The translations under genes and the position numbers were made by a program. From Sarcocystis neurona (taxonomy: Eukaryota > Apicomplexa > Conoidasida > Eucoccidiorida > Sarcocystidae), in contig KL647299.1 in the NCBI GenBank assembly GCA_000727475.1, forward strand, positions 1,284,095-1,348,094: a DNA stretch of 64,000 nt, in the 5' to 3' direction. The notes beneath the pieces were generated by a model. The model ran no database searches. It saw only the letters and a program-made list of their open reading frames with translations, and was not told where the DNA came from. Below, piece after piece: positions 12,046-58,170 of this stretch. How positions within the stretch are numbered: position 1 is the first letter of the stretch; each line of letters opens with the position of its first letter.

Positions 12046-15000
12046 ACACCACCACAGCTGTCTCACGGGAAGCGAGCTGCGCGCTGTGCTGCACCGCTCA
12101 GCAAGCTGGTGTGTCGCTGACGCCCCCTACTGAAGGAGAGTCTCACGATGGGCGCACGGAATACAGGTTTGTGTTGAAACGACGCAAATGGGCTCTGACC
12201 TCTTCTGCGTAACACAGCAAATGTGGGCAAAATTTGCTGTTTGTAAATGGTTGAGGCTCCAGGAAGGATGTGGCGACCTGTGTCATACATGCGCTATTGT
12301 CTCGCCGGTACGGCACGGTCACATTTCATAACGGAGAATCTTTTTTGGGAGAATCCGCGAAGAAAATAAGGAGCACGTCCTGTCTATCGGAAGACGTAAG
12401 AGGCCTCTGGAAGCCTCCCGACGCCGGTAAGCTGGCAATCTTGCGAAAGTCTTAACCGGAGCCGCAGAAACCGACGCACGAAACAGGAGGAGGCGAACCG
12501 GAGTTGCGAGGGGAAAGAACATGTACGTGACCGTGTTCTGCTAGCGGGACAAAAGTTCCGCACGCATTGTCCGCATCGTGACACATTCGGGAGCTTTGAA
12601 TAAGTGTGCGCACTTCTCTTGAAGGAAGTAGTCTTCCTAGTGAGACGGTAGACACAATAAAACGAACTGTCAACGATGTCCGACGTTTGTGGGCTGGTCC
12701 ATCCTCAGCAGTCTCCTGCATCCAGTGTGTGGACGTGTCGGAGGAATGCTGCAACTATCCGACGTTCCGCTCCCGTAGAACAGCCGTGCGACGATGATGA
12801 ACCACAAGCAGTTGGAGGTAGACACCGTGGAAAGGAATCGGCTGCTAGGAGCGCGTATGCACACGATATGCGTAAAAAGTGATTTCGGAAGGGGAAGCGG
12901 AAGGGCGTAAAGTGTCTGACGGAGTAGACTGAGCGGGTCACAACTTCACAGTCTTTGAAACGTAACATCTGCAGAGAATTCGATATCGCACCGTTAGCAA
13001 TTGGCTATGCCGACTTCCTGAAGCCCCGCCTCGCCAGCAGACAATTAGGAGAGCCAGTTACCTAATAGTATGAGCAGCGTGATTGGGTGTTGTACGGGGC
13101 AGGCTTCGAATGAAAATTAATGAAACCGATTATCTCCTTGAACGCCTAGAGTGGATGGGCGTTGAACACGCACACGAAGAGGCAGGCTTTGCACGTACAT
13201 AAAAGTCAGAACGCAGGCCATTTAACTTTTGAAAGGCAGAACCTTTAGCTTCCCAATACGTGCACGCTCAAAGTTCTGTGTTGGTGTGTGCGCGTACAAA
13301 TGTATAACCATGACTACTCTCTTCTATGTTCATATACAAATCGCCTCCTGTAATGTATCCGTACATCTATTTCTAAGATACACTTCGAACCGAGTATTTT
13401 GTGTAGAATTTTTTTCTTGTCTTCAATATAAACAAATATTGAGGGGAAACTTGTGAAAATCTGTTTGCACTGTGCCAGGGAGGCTTTTATGCCTTTGCGA
13501 TCGAGTTTTGTCGTTGCGCGATCCCTCTTGTAGTGAGCGAAGCAGAGTAGAGCTGTCCTTTTGTACCAGCTTCCACCACTTGTTAGGTAATCTCAATGAC
13601 TTAAACACCACATCTGCTCCACCTTACGTGCTACTCGCAGCAAAACACTGTTGATCAGCTACCGCAGTCAAAACGAGCACACTCCACCGATGCTGCAGCT
13701 ACTCAATTCCTGGAGGAACATAACGGTAGGACTACCTTTTGGAGTCCCTAAAGTCTTCAAAAAGAGCAAAACTGCACAAATTTGCTAGTTGCACTGTGCG
13801 ACGCCATCGGCGCTACCTACGAGCACAAACACGCCAGTCCTAAACCGCTTTGTGTCTCACTTAACATTTCAAAGGGCAGTTTCTCCGAAGCGCGAAATTA
13901 GAAGCCCAGTGCATGGATTAGAAATGTGCGATTGTTAAAACATCATGTCTGGTAAAAGCCAGTCTTCACAGTGAGCTGTACTTTAACCAGAACGGTTTAC
14001 AAATAGATGGAGCGTGTGACAAGCGCTGTGTCTTCCAGGGCGTGACACAGACAAGCGGGACCTCGTATATGTGTTCTCCAGCTGCATTGAGCACTGAGAA
14101 GTTGCGTATCCGCCTCCAGCGCATCTGCACGTACGTAGAGGCGCCTGTTCGCCCCAGTGTGTCAGCTGCTGTCTTCTCGCGCTAGGTGTCAGTGCGATCC
14201 GCCAGCTGTATTCGTCGATCTTCACCAGACGGCTAATCGGCAGCACTGCTGAAGTTCAAAGGACTTTACCGAACAAACGACCTTGAGCAGACCGGCCGCA
14301 CTTCATCACGTGTGACCAGATACAGGGTGGAAGTTCCACCCTTACAATCTATTCTGCCCGGCAGAATGAAAGTGTTTTGCCTGGTGTATCCGCACAAGTG
14401 GAAATATGCGCGGGCTTCCACTACACGTGGAGTAAAAATCAAGGAAGTGCGAATCATGTCAAGCGATGTGCCTTCGAATGAAAGAGATGTGAGCCGGGAC
14501 CATCCTTTATAATATAAACCTGCCCACCACACTGAGTAGGTCTCTGTAGAACAACTTACGCGTATGATGGGTGAACTCAAGCAATGACCACTCGCCACAC
14601 AATGGCCTGCGTTTACGAATGCCTTCCACCGCAGAGCTGTCGACCTGCAAGATAGTCGGGGTGACCCCGGGCACAGACACGCGACTTTGTTTTCCTAGCG
14701 GATTCTTAGCCGGTAGGATGGCCCTAGCAAAGAGCTGCACTCGCGTCTATGAGTGGTTTACTGTGCTGATTTTATCCGGTGGTTCAGAAGGGAGAAAGGT
14801 CCGTCTGTCACGTCTTTCCTGAGGCGGCTACAGGTGGAAAGCGCGCGGGTCGGGGGCCCTGGCGCCCTCGCATTGATTTCAAAGAGAGCGGTTCGAATAA
14901 GTTTCCTTGTCTGGTGGAAGCTTTCTACACGGGAGGACTGCGCAAGTAGCAGCACGTGAGTAAAACACTGAGTGCTTTTCTGTCGGACCTCGTCCACTCT

Positions 15001-15055
15001 TCCTTCCCTCTGCTGTACAGTTACGCTTGTTGGCGTGCACACATGGATGAGAGAT

Positions 15056-15173
15056 CACGACTACAGGTTCAATGCTGCATCGCCTATTGCTTCTCACTTT
15101 AAAAAGAGGTTCCTCACGACTACAGGTTCAACGGTGCATCGCTTATTACTTCTCACTTCAAAGTGAGGTTCCT
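15056..15173. repeat. 59-bp tandem duplication
   Basis: Two adjacent 59-base copies (15056-15114 and 15115-15173), each starting CACGACTACAGGTTCAA and ending GAGGTTCCT, with only a handful of mismatches. It is the only clear tandem duplication in the repeat-poor block. Confidence 0.9.
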
Positions 15174-17370
15174 CTCAGAAAGCTGTTTCTGTTATCAAGA
15201 CAGCGACCGCAAAGAAGAGTAGTAGGACCAACTGCAGCAGAAACAAATTTCTGTTTGAAAAGCAGCGTATCTTTCTGGAAATCTTTCCCATATCGGTGTT
15301 CAAGAGTTTTCCATTAGACGACCATCCAGCGCAAGCATAGCTTCCAGGTCTCGTTCCAGTGCGCAGTGTTGCTGGCAGGATACGTTTACAAGTGAGGAGG
15401 CGTCGAATCAGGAAACGCGTCAACACTGCGCTTACTGGTGGTGGAGTTTGACCACGTTTACTGTCAAACAAAAATTCCTAACACCGAAAGGGTACCTCTT
15501 GGATCGCATTATCTCCTTTCATCTGGTTTACGAATACGTCTTTCTGTTCGTCGCCAAAGGTTCAGGACAATGTCTGATGGCTCACACGAAGCAAGATTTC
15601 TGATGTGGCAACAGCATTGTGGGACTGTTGCACACTTTTATGCGCACGGGTATTTCCGCAAACTTACACTAACGTTGTACGGATACTGTGCTCTTATTTT
15701 GCTGCACAAACGACTTACAAGCACTTGCATGTACACATAGATATCTATCGAGGTCTACGTATTGGTATATGCATATGTTCAGCGAAATATGCAGGGATAC
15801 ACTTCCGGACCAGCATAGATGAGGAGTAGAGGTGTAGCATATACATGCTCCTACACGTGTAGGTTGGACTTCGTCACGTGCTTGCGTGTGCGTTCGTGAG
15901 AGTACAACACTATCCACGTACACTACAGTTTATGGATGTATGTGTGCATGGAGGAGGCGGCGCCAGTGTATCTCTTTCGGCGACAACGATATCAGTGGGC
16001 TCGCTTTTTTGCTGTTTGACGGCAGATCGACAACACTGTATATTTTGTCTTTCCGTTACAATATGAATCGCTGTAAGGTAATGTATCTCTACTTGCGTAT
16101 ATGAATATGTACACGTGTGTCTCCCTGTGAGTCACGCATGTCGAGCTTGTTCAAGGTAGTCCTATATTCAGCCGTGCCTGACAGGCCCAGATGTACCCGT
16201 GGGCTCCTTGGTCCTTCTGCGTGCCTTTATGCTTACAGGGTAGACGCCCACGGTTTTATGCATCTATGTGTGCGCTGCGGATTGAGACACGCCGGGTACG
16301 AAGACCTGAGTGACTGGCGTCAGAAACGGTAGATATGCACACATACGTAGAAACGTATTCATATAAGAAGGGCAAACTCTCTCCAAGGCCGATCTGCGTA
16401 TTCATGAGACCGTCACTGATATAACGCGGTCCCACATGTACTTTCAGGTGTGCTTAACAGCTATACATTTACACCTCTAAACCGCCACGTTTTGTGAAAT
16501 ATGCCGCTCTTCGGACGTACACATGGGTATACACGCGCGCTAGCTCTGCAAGTGAAGAGCTGTCTATGCGTAGTGGCAGTAGATCTAACTTTACCAAGAC
16601 AGTACTGTATTGACATGCAGACTGTTGCCGTTCTCGTGTGAGTAGCCCTGCTGCTTGATAAAGTTGGAACGCCTCAATATATATATATATATACGTATAT
16701 GCAGATAGTTCTTGTTGATATGCTGTCTCCTTCATCTAGAGACACTGTCGTAAATTTCTACACGAAAGCGCATTCCCAGAAGTATCTGCCTCGGCACACT
16801 TACGTGGCTGCAGCTAATGCTGCTCCTGATTAGTTTGTTACTCGTGTGGTACACTGTTGTATTTGTCAACAAGTAGCTGTCTGTCCCCAGAAGTATAATA
16901 GAGTACGTACACTCAACGTTTCGACTTATTGTTCGCCGGTATATGCGTCGTTATGTGAATGATGTGCGACCAAAAGTCAACAAAGTCTTTCTTTGACTCT
17001 GCGGCGGGTTACCTGTACACGTGTAGTTCTAGCTGGTTAGCACTCTATCTCATTGTTCCTCAACTGTCTGTCTGCTGATCTCTTACTTCATAAACCAGCA
17101 TATATGTTACCGGGTGTACGAACAGTCACGATATACATGAGAAAGTGTGCTCACACCTACATGTGCGGCACTGGCTTGAATAACGCCTCTCTTTGAATTA
17201 GGATATACATACATGTACAGATGATACACATACCCGTCAATGAATGTGTAATACATACATATGCATATTTCTCAATGTGGTCGCATATAATCTTTTGATG
17301 CATGAATGTGCCGGTAATTGCCCACGTGTGCGTGCGCATGCGTAGAGACAATACGGCTACTTTTTTTCTT

Positions 17371-19288
17371 TTGCATGCGTGAGTTTCCCACGCATGTCGA
17401 TGCTTGTGAACATCATCTATTTTTCGATTAGACCTTCAGTTCCACACCTTTCGTTTCTCCATCTTCAAGCTGGACCTTTTCATTATCTCGGATGGCTTAC
17501 GGGTGCTCAGATCTGTTTCTTTCGTGAAGTAGGCCTGTACCGTTACTTCCTAAAGTTCGTTCAACGTATTATCTGCTTGTTGTGCGTGACGTCGATTCAT
17601 TGTCTTGTTCTGCTCTTTCATTGTGATCCGTGTCGATTTTCTCCGCGCCGATTGTTTCTTGTAGAATTCTCTCTCCGTCTTCCTTCTACGGCAGTGGGAC
17701 TGGAGCTCCTTCTCTCACACCGTCCCTCCACATACCCAGTCCAGGTAAACTCTTCTTTTTCTCTCTCTGCTTCGACCCTCTTTCCTCCGTCGACCCGTCC
17801 TTCTGCACACATGCCTCATGCCTCACGTCTACCGAGAAACAACGTAGGCACACCTACATATGTATACACACTAATGTACCTGTGTGTCGTCATCTTCTTT
17901 TCTTCTCCGGCTCCTCTGCTTGCCCGTTTTCGCTCTACTCTCCTTCGCCAAGTTCTTCTCTTTGCCTTCCTGCTGTCACCCTCTACACTTCCCTTACCGT
18001 CTTCCTATTCTTCTTATTTTTCATCTGTCCTTTTTCGTGTACCCTTCTCTGTCTCCAGTACTCCTCTTGGTGCTGCTCCTCACCGGATTTTTCGGCCGTG
18101 AAGGGAAGTCATTATCCTGAGTAATTCTCTCCTTTGCGTCCAGTAGTTTTCCTTCTGTCTCCTCGATGCCCACTCCTCCGCGTTTTCTCTTTCCCTTCGT
18201 TCTCTCCTTGTGCTTTACACATAGTGAGCCAACATACATGGCACTGGACATATTTACGTTTTCATCTGCAGGTTTCCTCACATTCTCGACAGAAGTTTCG
18301 TCCCAGTGTTTCTCCTTCCTTCGCGGGAAACACCGCATGCCGTACCACGGGTAACTGCTGAGTTAGTCGTCTAGGACGCGCGCACATGTCTTTTTACGCA
18401 CGTCTCCTCCGTGGACGATTTTCTCTCCGTTTCCTATTCCTGAAATTCTTTCACTCTTCTTCCAGTTTTCTGTAATTCTTGCGCAAACGGCCTCTCGTTT
18501 TGCATACTTGCGCCCCACTTCATCACGGGAGGCACTGCTCCGTAGAAGAAGCGCTTCTCCTTCTCGCCCCGTTTCTTCTGCTTGGCGCCACGCTGGCCGC
18601 TGCTGTTGCGTGCGTGTCTGTCCCCCGTCCTTCCCCAATCGTGCTCCAGCAGGCATTCGCTCGCAGGTCCTGGTGCTGAAGGAAGGCAAGACTGCTGCTG
18701 TGGCGCCCTTCTCTTGCCAGGCGTCCCTACTCCGGGCCCTGTCTTCTTCTATTCCTGCCGCTAGTGCCTGCCCGGAAGGGTGCATACTGATAATCTCTGC
18801 GTTTTTGTCGAACGGGCTGTGCCTGCTGCTGCTGACGCAGGTGGCGACTGCTGCTGCCGCTGCATCTGTCGACTGTGACAGCTGTCGCTGTCTGTTGCTG
18901 CTGTTGTGGAATGACGTTGTTGCTGCTGCGGCTGCTGGTGCGTAGTCCCACACGTGTACACTGCCGCTGCTTCTTTTCCAGAGTCACTCTGCTGCTGTTA
19001 TAGAGGGCACTGCGGCTGCTTCTTCACGTGCTGCTGCTGCTAGCGCTGCGTTGGTGTGCGCTTCTTCCTCCGTGTCTGCTGCGCAGTATTGCTGCTTCCG
19101 AGGTCTGCTGCGACTGCTGCTGTAGCATCAGCTGCTGCTGCTCCTGCTGTTGTACGTCGCACGCAGAGAGCTGCTGGCTCGCTGGTGAGTTACAGCAGCT
19201 TCTCTGCCGCGGCACTGTGTACGTGGCTGCAGCACGGGGTTGCACCTGCGTAGCTGCGTCTGTGCGCCTTGCCCCTGCCGCAGCGAAA
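17371..19288 (+). other. Pyrimidine- and CTG-rich leader of the methyltransferase gene
   Basis: From about 17400 to 18360 the plus strand is strongly pyrimidine-biased; from about 18480 to 19250 it carries many CTG/CTGCTG triplets. This matches the composition of the introns of the downstream gene in the sense direction, so it is probably transcribed 5' leader or a 5' intron. Open frames exist on both strands (for example minus 18953-18363 and plus 18508-18945), but they are low complexity and unrecognised. Confidence 0.4.
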
Positions 19289-53463
<34,175 letters not shown>

Positions 53464-53946
53464 GTGCGTGCCTGCACATATCTAAATGCGTGCCTGTCTG
53501 CGCCCTGTATGTGTGTAGCTTGCACGCATATATATATATATATATATGTGGTAGATACATATATACACATGTGAAACATAAATATTTGTATGTAACACAT
53601 TCGTGTAGGGTTATGCGTCAGACGTGGATGTTTACGTTAAACTTGCGAGTGTATGTGTATGACATACGTGTATATATATGTGTACATATGTATTGAATAC
53701 GTACACTTATATATATCTGCGTCTATGTAATCTACGCATGCACGGGCACGGTTAAGTACGTGCCCAATGTGGGATACCAGCTGGAGCCGCGGACGTTTCG
53801 GACTGAAGAGTCTCAAGGCGTGTCGGCGCACCTGTAGATGTTTAAATCTGTGTTATTGTATCAACGCGTACAGGTGAGGAATCATACGAACGTGTGTGCG
53901 ATTTTTAAATCTACATTGTATGTGTCATTGTGTACAAACGTGAAAT

Positions 53947-53948
<2 letters not shown>

Positions 53949-53979
<31 letters not shown>

Positions 53980-54388
53980 NNNNNNNNNNNNNNNNNNNNN
54001 NNNNNNNNNNNNNNNNNNNNNNNNNNNNNNNNNNNNNNNNNNNNNNNNNNNNNNNNNNNNNNNNNNNNNNNNNNNNNNNNNNNNNNNNNNNNNNNNNNNN
54101 NNNNNNNNNNNNNNNNNNNNNNNNNNNNNNNNNNNNNNNNNNNNNNNNNNNNNNNNNNNNNNNNNNNNNNNNNNNNNNNNNNNNNNNNNNNNNNNNNNNN
54201 NNNNNNNNNNNNNNNNNNNNNNNNNNNNNNNNNNNNNNNNNNNNNNNNNNNNNNNNNNNNNNNNNNNNNNNNNNNNNNNNNNNNNNNNNNNNNNNNNNNN
54301 NNNNNNNNNNNNNNNNNNNNNNNNNNNNNNNNNNNNNNNNNNNNNNNNNNNNNNNNNNNNNNNNNNNNNNNNNNNNNNNNNNNAATAC

Positions 54389-54424
<36 letters not shown>
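53949..54424. repeat. (TA)n array spanning an assembly gap
   Basis: Perfect TA dinucleotides on both sides of the N run (53949-53979 and 54392-54424), so the gap is probably a long unresolved TA array. Confidence 0.92.
53980..54383. other. Assembly gap (404 N)
   Basis: Run of N inside the (TA)n array. Confidence 0.99.
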
Positions 54425-54426
<2 letters not shown>

Positions 54427-54622
54427 ACATATGCGTGCTTTGAGCATGCACCACGGTGAAGACACGCACATATCGATGTTTGTACGTGTGCACGTTGGTG
54501 TGTTTATCCACCTCCGTCTCTGTCTCTATCTCTGGCTCTCTCTGTCAGACTGACTGTTTCTCTCTCTCCCTACTATATATATATATATATATATCTTGCT
54601 GCTGCTACGTCTCGAGGTACAG

Positions 54623-54694
54623 CCGCTGTACAGGAGTACGCTGCTGCTGGAGGATGAGCTGTTGTTACTGCCCTCCGGTCCGTTGCTTGTATGC
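54623..54694 (+). CDS. Possible methyltransferase C-terminal exon
   Basis: Between a GTACAG acceptor and a GTAAAT donor the frame reads 'LLLEDELLLLPSGPLLVC', loosely like 'NPDALQCPIVLC' of the family. Phase does not fit exon 17 as drawn, so this is a suggestion only. Confidence 0.2.
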
Positions 54695-55411
54695 GTAAAT
54701 GTTTTGCGCCGGATGGTCTGCTGCTGCCAACGAACTGCAGAATGCCCGTGCCGCTCCTGTGGCCTGTCGTAGCAATACTAGTAATCGTAGTATTGATGGT
54801 AGTAGTGGTAGTAGTAATAGCAGTAGTTGTTGTTGTAGGCGTAGTAGTACTTAGTCGTAGTACTAGTAGGCGTAATGTCCCTCCTCTGCTCTAGCGTCCT
54901 ACGAGCAGTAGTGCTGCCGCTCTGCTCAGCTGGTGGGTTTGCAGGTGCGCTCCTCTGTTGTGCTGATGCTGCGCTGTAACTTGGCACTGTTGTGTAGTCC
55001 TACGCTAGTGTACTGCTGCGCGCCGCTTCCTGTCTGCCGCGGCAGAATGTTCTGCTGCACCCGGCTGTCCAAGGTCTCGCAGGCGTCTTGGAATCTGCTG
55101 CAGTTGCCTGATATCCTCCCGCTGATTCCTTTGAGCAAGCGGCAGTGTAACTTTCTCTAGCAGGCGTTTTCGGCTGCTGCTGCGCTCTGAGCCGCTCCCG
55201 CCCTCTTTTCGTATTCTGCTGCTCGTCTGCTGTTATCTTTCATGTTCTGCTGCTAATCTTAAGACCCCGCGCTGCTGCGCTGTAACGTGCGGCCCTGGTT
55301 TCTCACGTCGTACTAGCCTGCACCTCTTTTGTGAGGCTGCATTGCGCAACTCTGCTGCTGCGGCTGCTGCGCCCGTGTTTGTGACTTGCTGCGCGTTTTC
55401 CTGTTTCTCAG

Positions 55412-55445
55412 CTGGAGGGTGTCTGTGCGTCGTCTGCCCTCCTGA
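55412..55445 (+). CDS. Possible terminal methyltransferase exon
   Basis: A very good acceptor (TTTTCCTGTTTCTCAG) is followed by a short frame giving WRVSVRRLPS and a TGA at 55443-55445. It resembles 'GWRGKASIRTFVP' near the C-terminus of NSUN2. The phase relation to the preceding candidate exon is unresolved. Confidence 0.25.
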
Positions 55446-58050
55446 AGTGATTCCGTCACAGAAGTTCTCAAACCCGAATCCACACTTTTCCCACTTTTCC
55501 CATGCCCTCTGTATCAGTGGGTTGTTAACGGCAAGCGGTCACCTGCACTGCTATGCCAGCGGCAGAGAAGCTGAAGCGCTCGCATTCCATTTATTTCGTT
55601 TTGATAAGTGGAAAGAAGACTTATGTTTAGTCTCCTCCGAAGGGGTTTACAAAGCAGAAGACGAATGACGAGCTTCCGCCGAGCATCACGCGTAACTTTG
55701 TCGACGGAAAAAGAGAGTAGTGCAATGAGCACCACTCAGCAGCGTGGGAGACCGTATACAGTTTGCGTTTCCTTTCCTTTTGTATGCGGGAATTTAAGGT
55801 GAAGCACTAGCGCTTCCGTTTCTTTTCGGCGTGAAGAGGCGTGCCTCAAATTTTCAGGATTTTCTCTTTTGAGAGAGACATAAAAACCCGAATGTCAAGC
55901 CGCAGCTTCGAAAAAACGAAGCATCTTTTCTTCGCATCTTGTGTTACACAGAGCGATGAAGATCACCGCTTCTTGCGTAGTTTCCGTTTGAACGGGTGAA
56001 GGACGAAGCCGTTCTCCCTCTTAAGAGCGGCGGTTATAGAAAAATACACTGCCACGTGCTGGCGGTACAGGAGCACCAACCGTCTGCTATTCAGGTTTTC
56101 ATGGAAACAATGGGAAGAAAGATTCATAGGCTGCGTCTCCGGGAGTGTCTCTTTGTTTCTCTCTCTTCAGATGACAAGCAGTAGTTTGATAAAGTGGACC
56201 TCTATAAATACACACACACACACACACCTGACGTAGTTGGTATCTGCGTGTGAGCAACACAGAGAATATCTTCACAGAAAAGAGGCAGTGAACTGGTGTA
56301 TATCAAAGAAGACGTTTACAACGGTACACGTATGTGTATATATATACATATACGTGGACGGATCTACGTTTATGCTTTCTTTACGTTGTTTCTACGGTGC
56401 ATCTTTGAAGGCCAGTTCCATTGTAGGGAGACTAATTCTACCCGATCTCCCGCTGTATGACTTGTGTGCAGTACTTGCATTGTGCTTCTGTAGCAATTCC
56501 GACTTCTGTGAAAGAGTGTACGTGTGTGTGAGACTGATATAAATCCATATGAAAAGACGGCGGGGAGGCTACAACACCGCGCTCCAGGTGATTCCTGTTC
56601 GAAGAAACTGTCCGGGCTCGCTCTAACATTAATTCCACGGCAGACAGACTCCTAATGCGGGGATCGTATGGATGATGTAAATTTCAAGCGCGGCCCGCAC
56701 ATTCCACAGTAGTTACGTTTTTCCATTTTACAGTTGGTACCGGTTAACAGATCACAAACCTGAAAACCTGTTCCCACGTACACTCATGTAGGTCTTCCTG
56801 CATATACACGTCTGTGGCACAGAACTACCTTAACAAGTACGTAGGAAGAATATCGTCTGCATATATATATATATATACAAACATATTGTAACGTACACAT
56901 ATAGTGCATCAAAATCTAATAAACAATGAGTATATGTCTTGTATGTATGTCTGTATATGTGTGTGCTTGTACGTGGCCCCATCTTCACATGTGTCGACAG
57001 CAGCACACGTGTCGAGTATGCTGCGGATACGCAACAAACGTGTGGCACTTTTCAGCTGCTTCCAAAGTGCACTGAGCTTCCACTGATTCATGCGGGCACG
57101 CAGGCGCGCAGCCAAGCCTGGAATTTGTCGAATATTTGATTTACGTATTGGTAATGGTGCGGCGTATAACAGATGCAGAGAACCTGAAGAATGATCAACG
57201 CGGAGAAAATCTGATCTGAGTCCGTCGGCGGCCGAAAAAAATTTCGCCGGTCGCCTTCTACCTGTCGCTACGGTTTTTGTGTAATGACGAGGTGCGTAGT
57301 GCAACACGGAAACAAGGCGGCAGCGGCCGCGCCGTCGTTTAGCCCAATACCAGCAGCAGCACCAGCAATACGGCCTCTCGCAGCAACAAGTTTCCTACGC
57401 CAGCGAAGCTCCGGCAACAGTACGAGCACCTGCAAACATGAAAAATGCCGCTAGCAACAGCGCACGAGAACACCCTGCCGTCAACAGCGGCTGCTGCTGG
57501 CGGCAGCAGCTCCGTAGGAAAGGAAAGCGTCCTCTCTGACAGCAGCAGCGCAGTAGCAGAAAGCACTGCGCCCAGCATCACTCCCTTCTGTAACAGCTGC
57601 AATGTCTCACCGGCAGCTTCTACAGAGAGACAAGAGTAGCAACTGTCGCCGGCAGCTGGAGGAGCTGCGGACACCAACTCTTCCTACCGCAGCAGCATGC
57701 TGGCAGCACCACCAGCAGCAGATCAACAAGGAGCACTACTCCTCACCCCGCAGCGGCAGCAATTAAAAGCAAGGCCCATCACCCGGTGATCTGGTGAACG
57801 CGGTGGACTTCTGAAATGCGCTGTGTTGCCGGCAAAACATATAGCAGAAAGCGCGTCTACAACGTGTACACAGACGAAATTGTAGCCTAGATATATATAC
57901 ACATATAGAAATATATGTGTATATGTATGTGTGTCTGTGTGCGGGGACGCACAGATACTCGTTTTGTGGCACTTGCGCGACACGACGGAGTGACGACGAC
58001 TGACCAGAAGATACAGAGAAAACGCTGTGCTTCTTAAATGAAGAATGCAA
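55446..58050. other. Space between convergent genes
   Basis: Expected to hold the 3' untranslated regions of the methyltransferase gene (plus) and the SDA1-like gene (minus). Composition is mostly unique with small CA and TA repeats near 56210 and 56855, and CAG/GCAGCAG-rich sequence at 57340-57760. No protein is recognised; short open frames such as plus 55342-55668 and minus 57677-57339 are unsupported. Confidence 0.55.
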
Positions 58051-58170
58051 TTATCTTTTTCTTCTTCGAGGCCGTCCGATGTGACTCTTCTTCAAATTTT
58101 TGATGTGCTTCTTCAAATTTCGAATTTTATCTGCAGCGCTCTGCTGCTTCTTCGTGCGCAGCTTGCGACT
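58051..58170 (-). CDS. SDA1: SDA1-like terminal exon
   Basis: After TTCTCTGCAG, 39 codons rich in Lys and Arg ('SRKLRTKKQQ', 'IRNLKKHIKNLKK', 'GRPRRRKR') end at TAA (58051-58053). A basic coiled tail of this kind closes SDA1 proteins. Phase agrees with the previous exon. Confidence 0.68.
   Translation of the reverse strand, partial: SRKLRTKKQQSAADKIRNLKKHIKNLKKSHIGRPRRRKR

Larger units (their letters stand above)
8942..17370. other. Repeat-poor intergenic block between divergent genes
   Basis: About 8.4 kb with balanced base composition and almost none of the TA, ACGTGT, ATCT or CTG repeats that fill the rest of the window; only small (TA)n patches near 10715-10765 and 16675-16695 stand out. 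It should contain the dynein promoter at its left end. Stop codons are dense in all six frames and the open frames are short. I recognise no protein, tRNA, rRNA or transposon. Confidence 0.6.

Noticed and set aside
10000..17000. tRNA, rRNA or transposon in the repeat-poor block
   Set aside because: No cloverleaf, ribosomal motif, reverse transcriptase, transposase or terminal repeats could be seen by eye.
18363..18953. 196-residue minus-strand frame upstream of the methyltransferase start
   Set aside because: Contains Gln/Ala runs and no recognisable domain, overlaps an equally open plus-strand frame, and lies in the CTG-rich leader.
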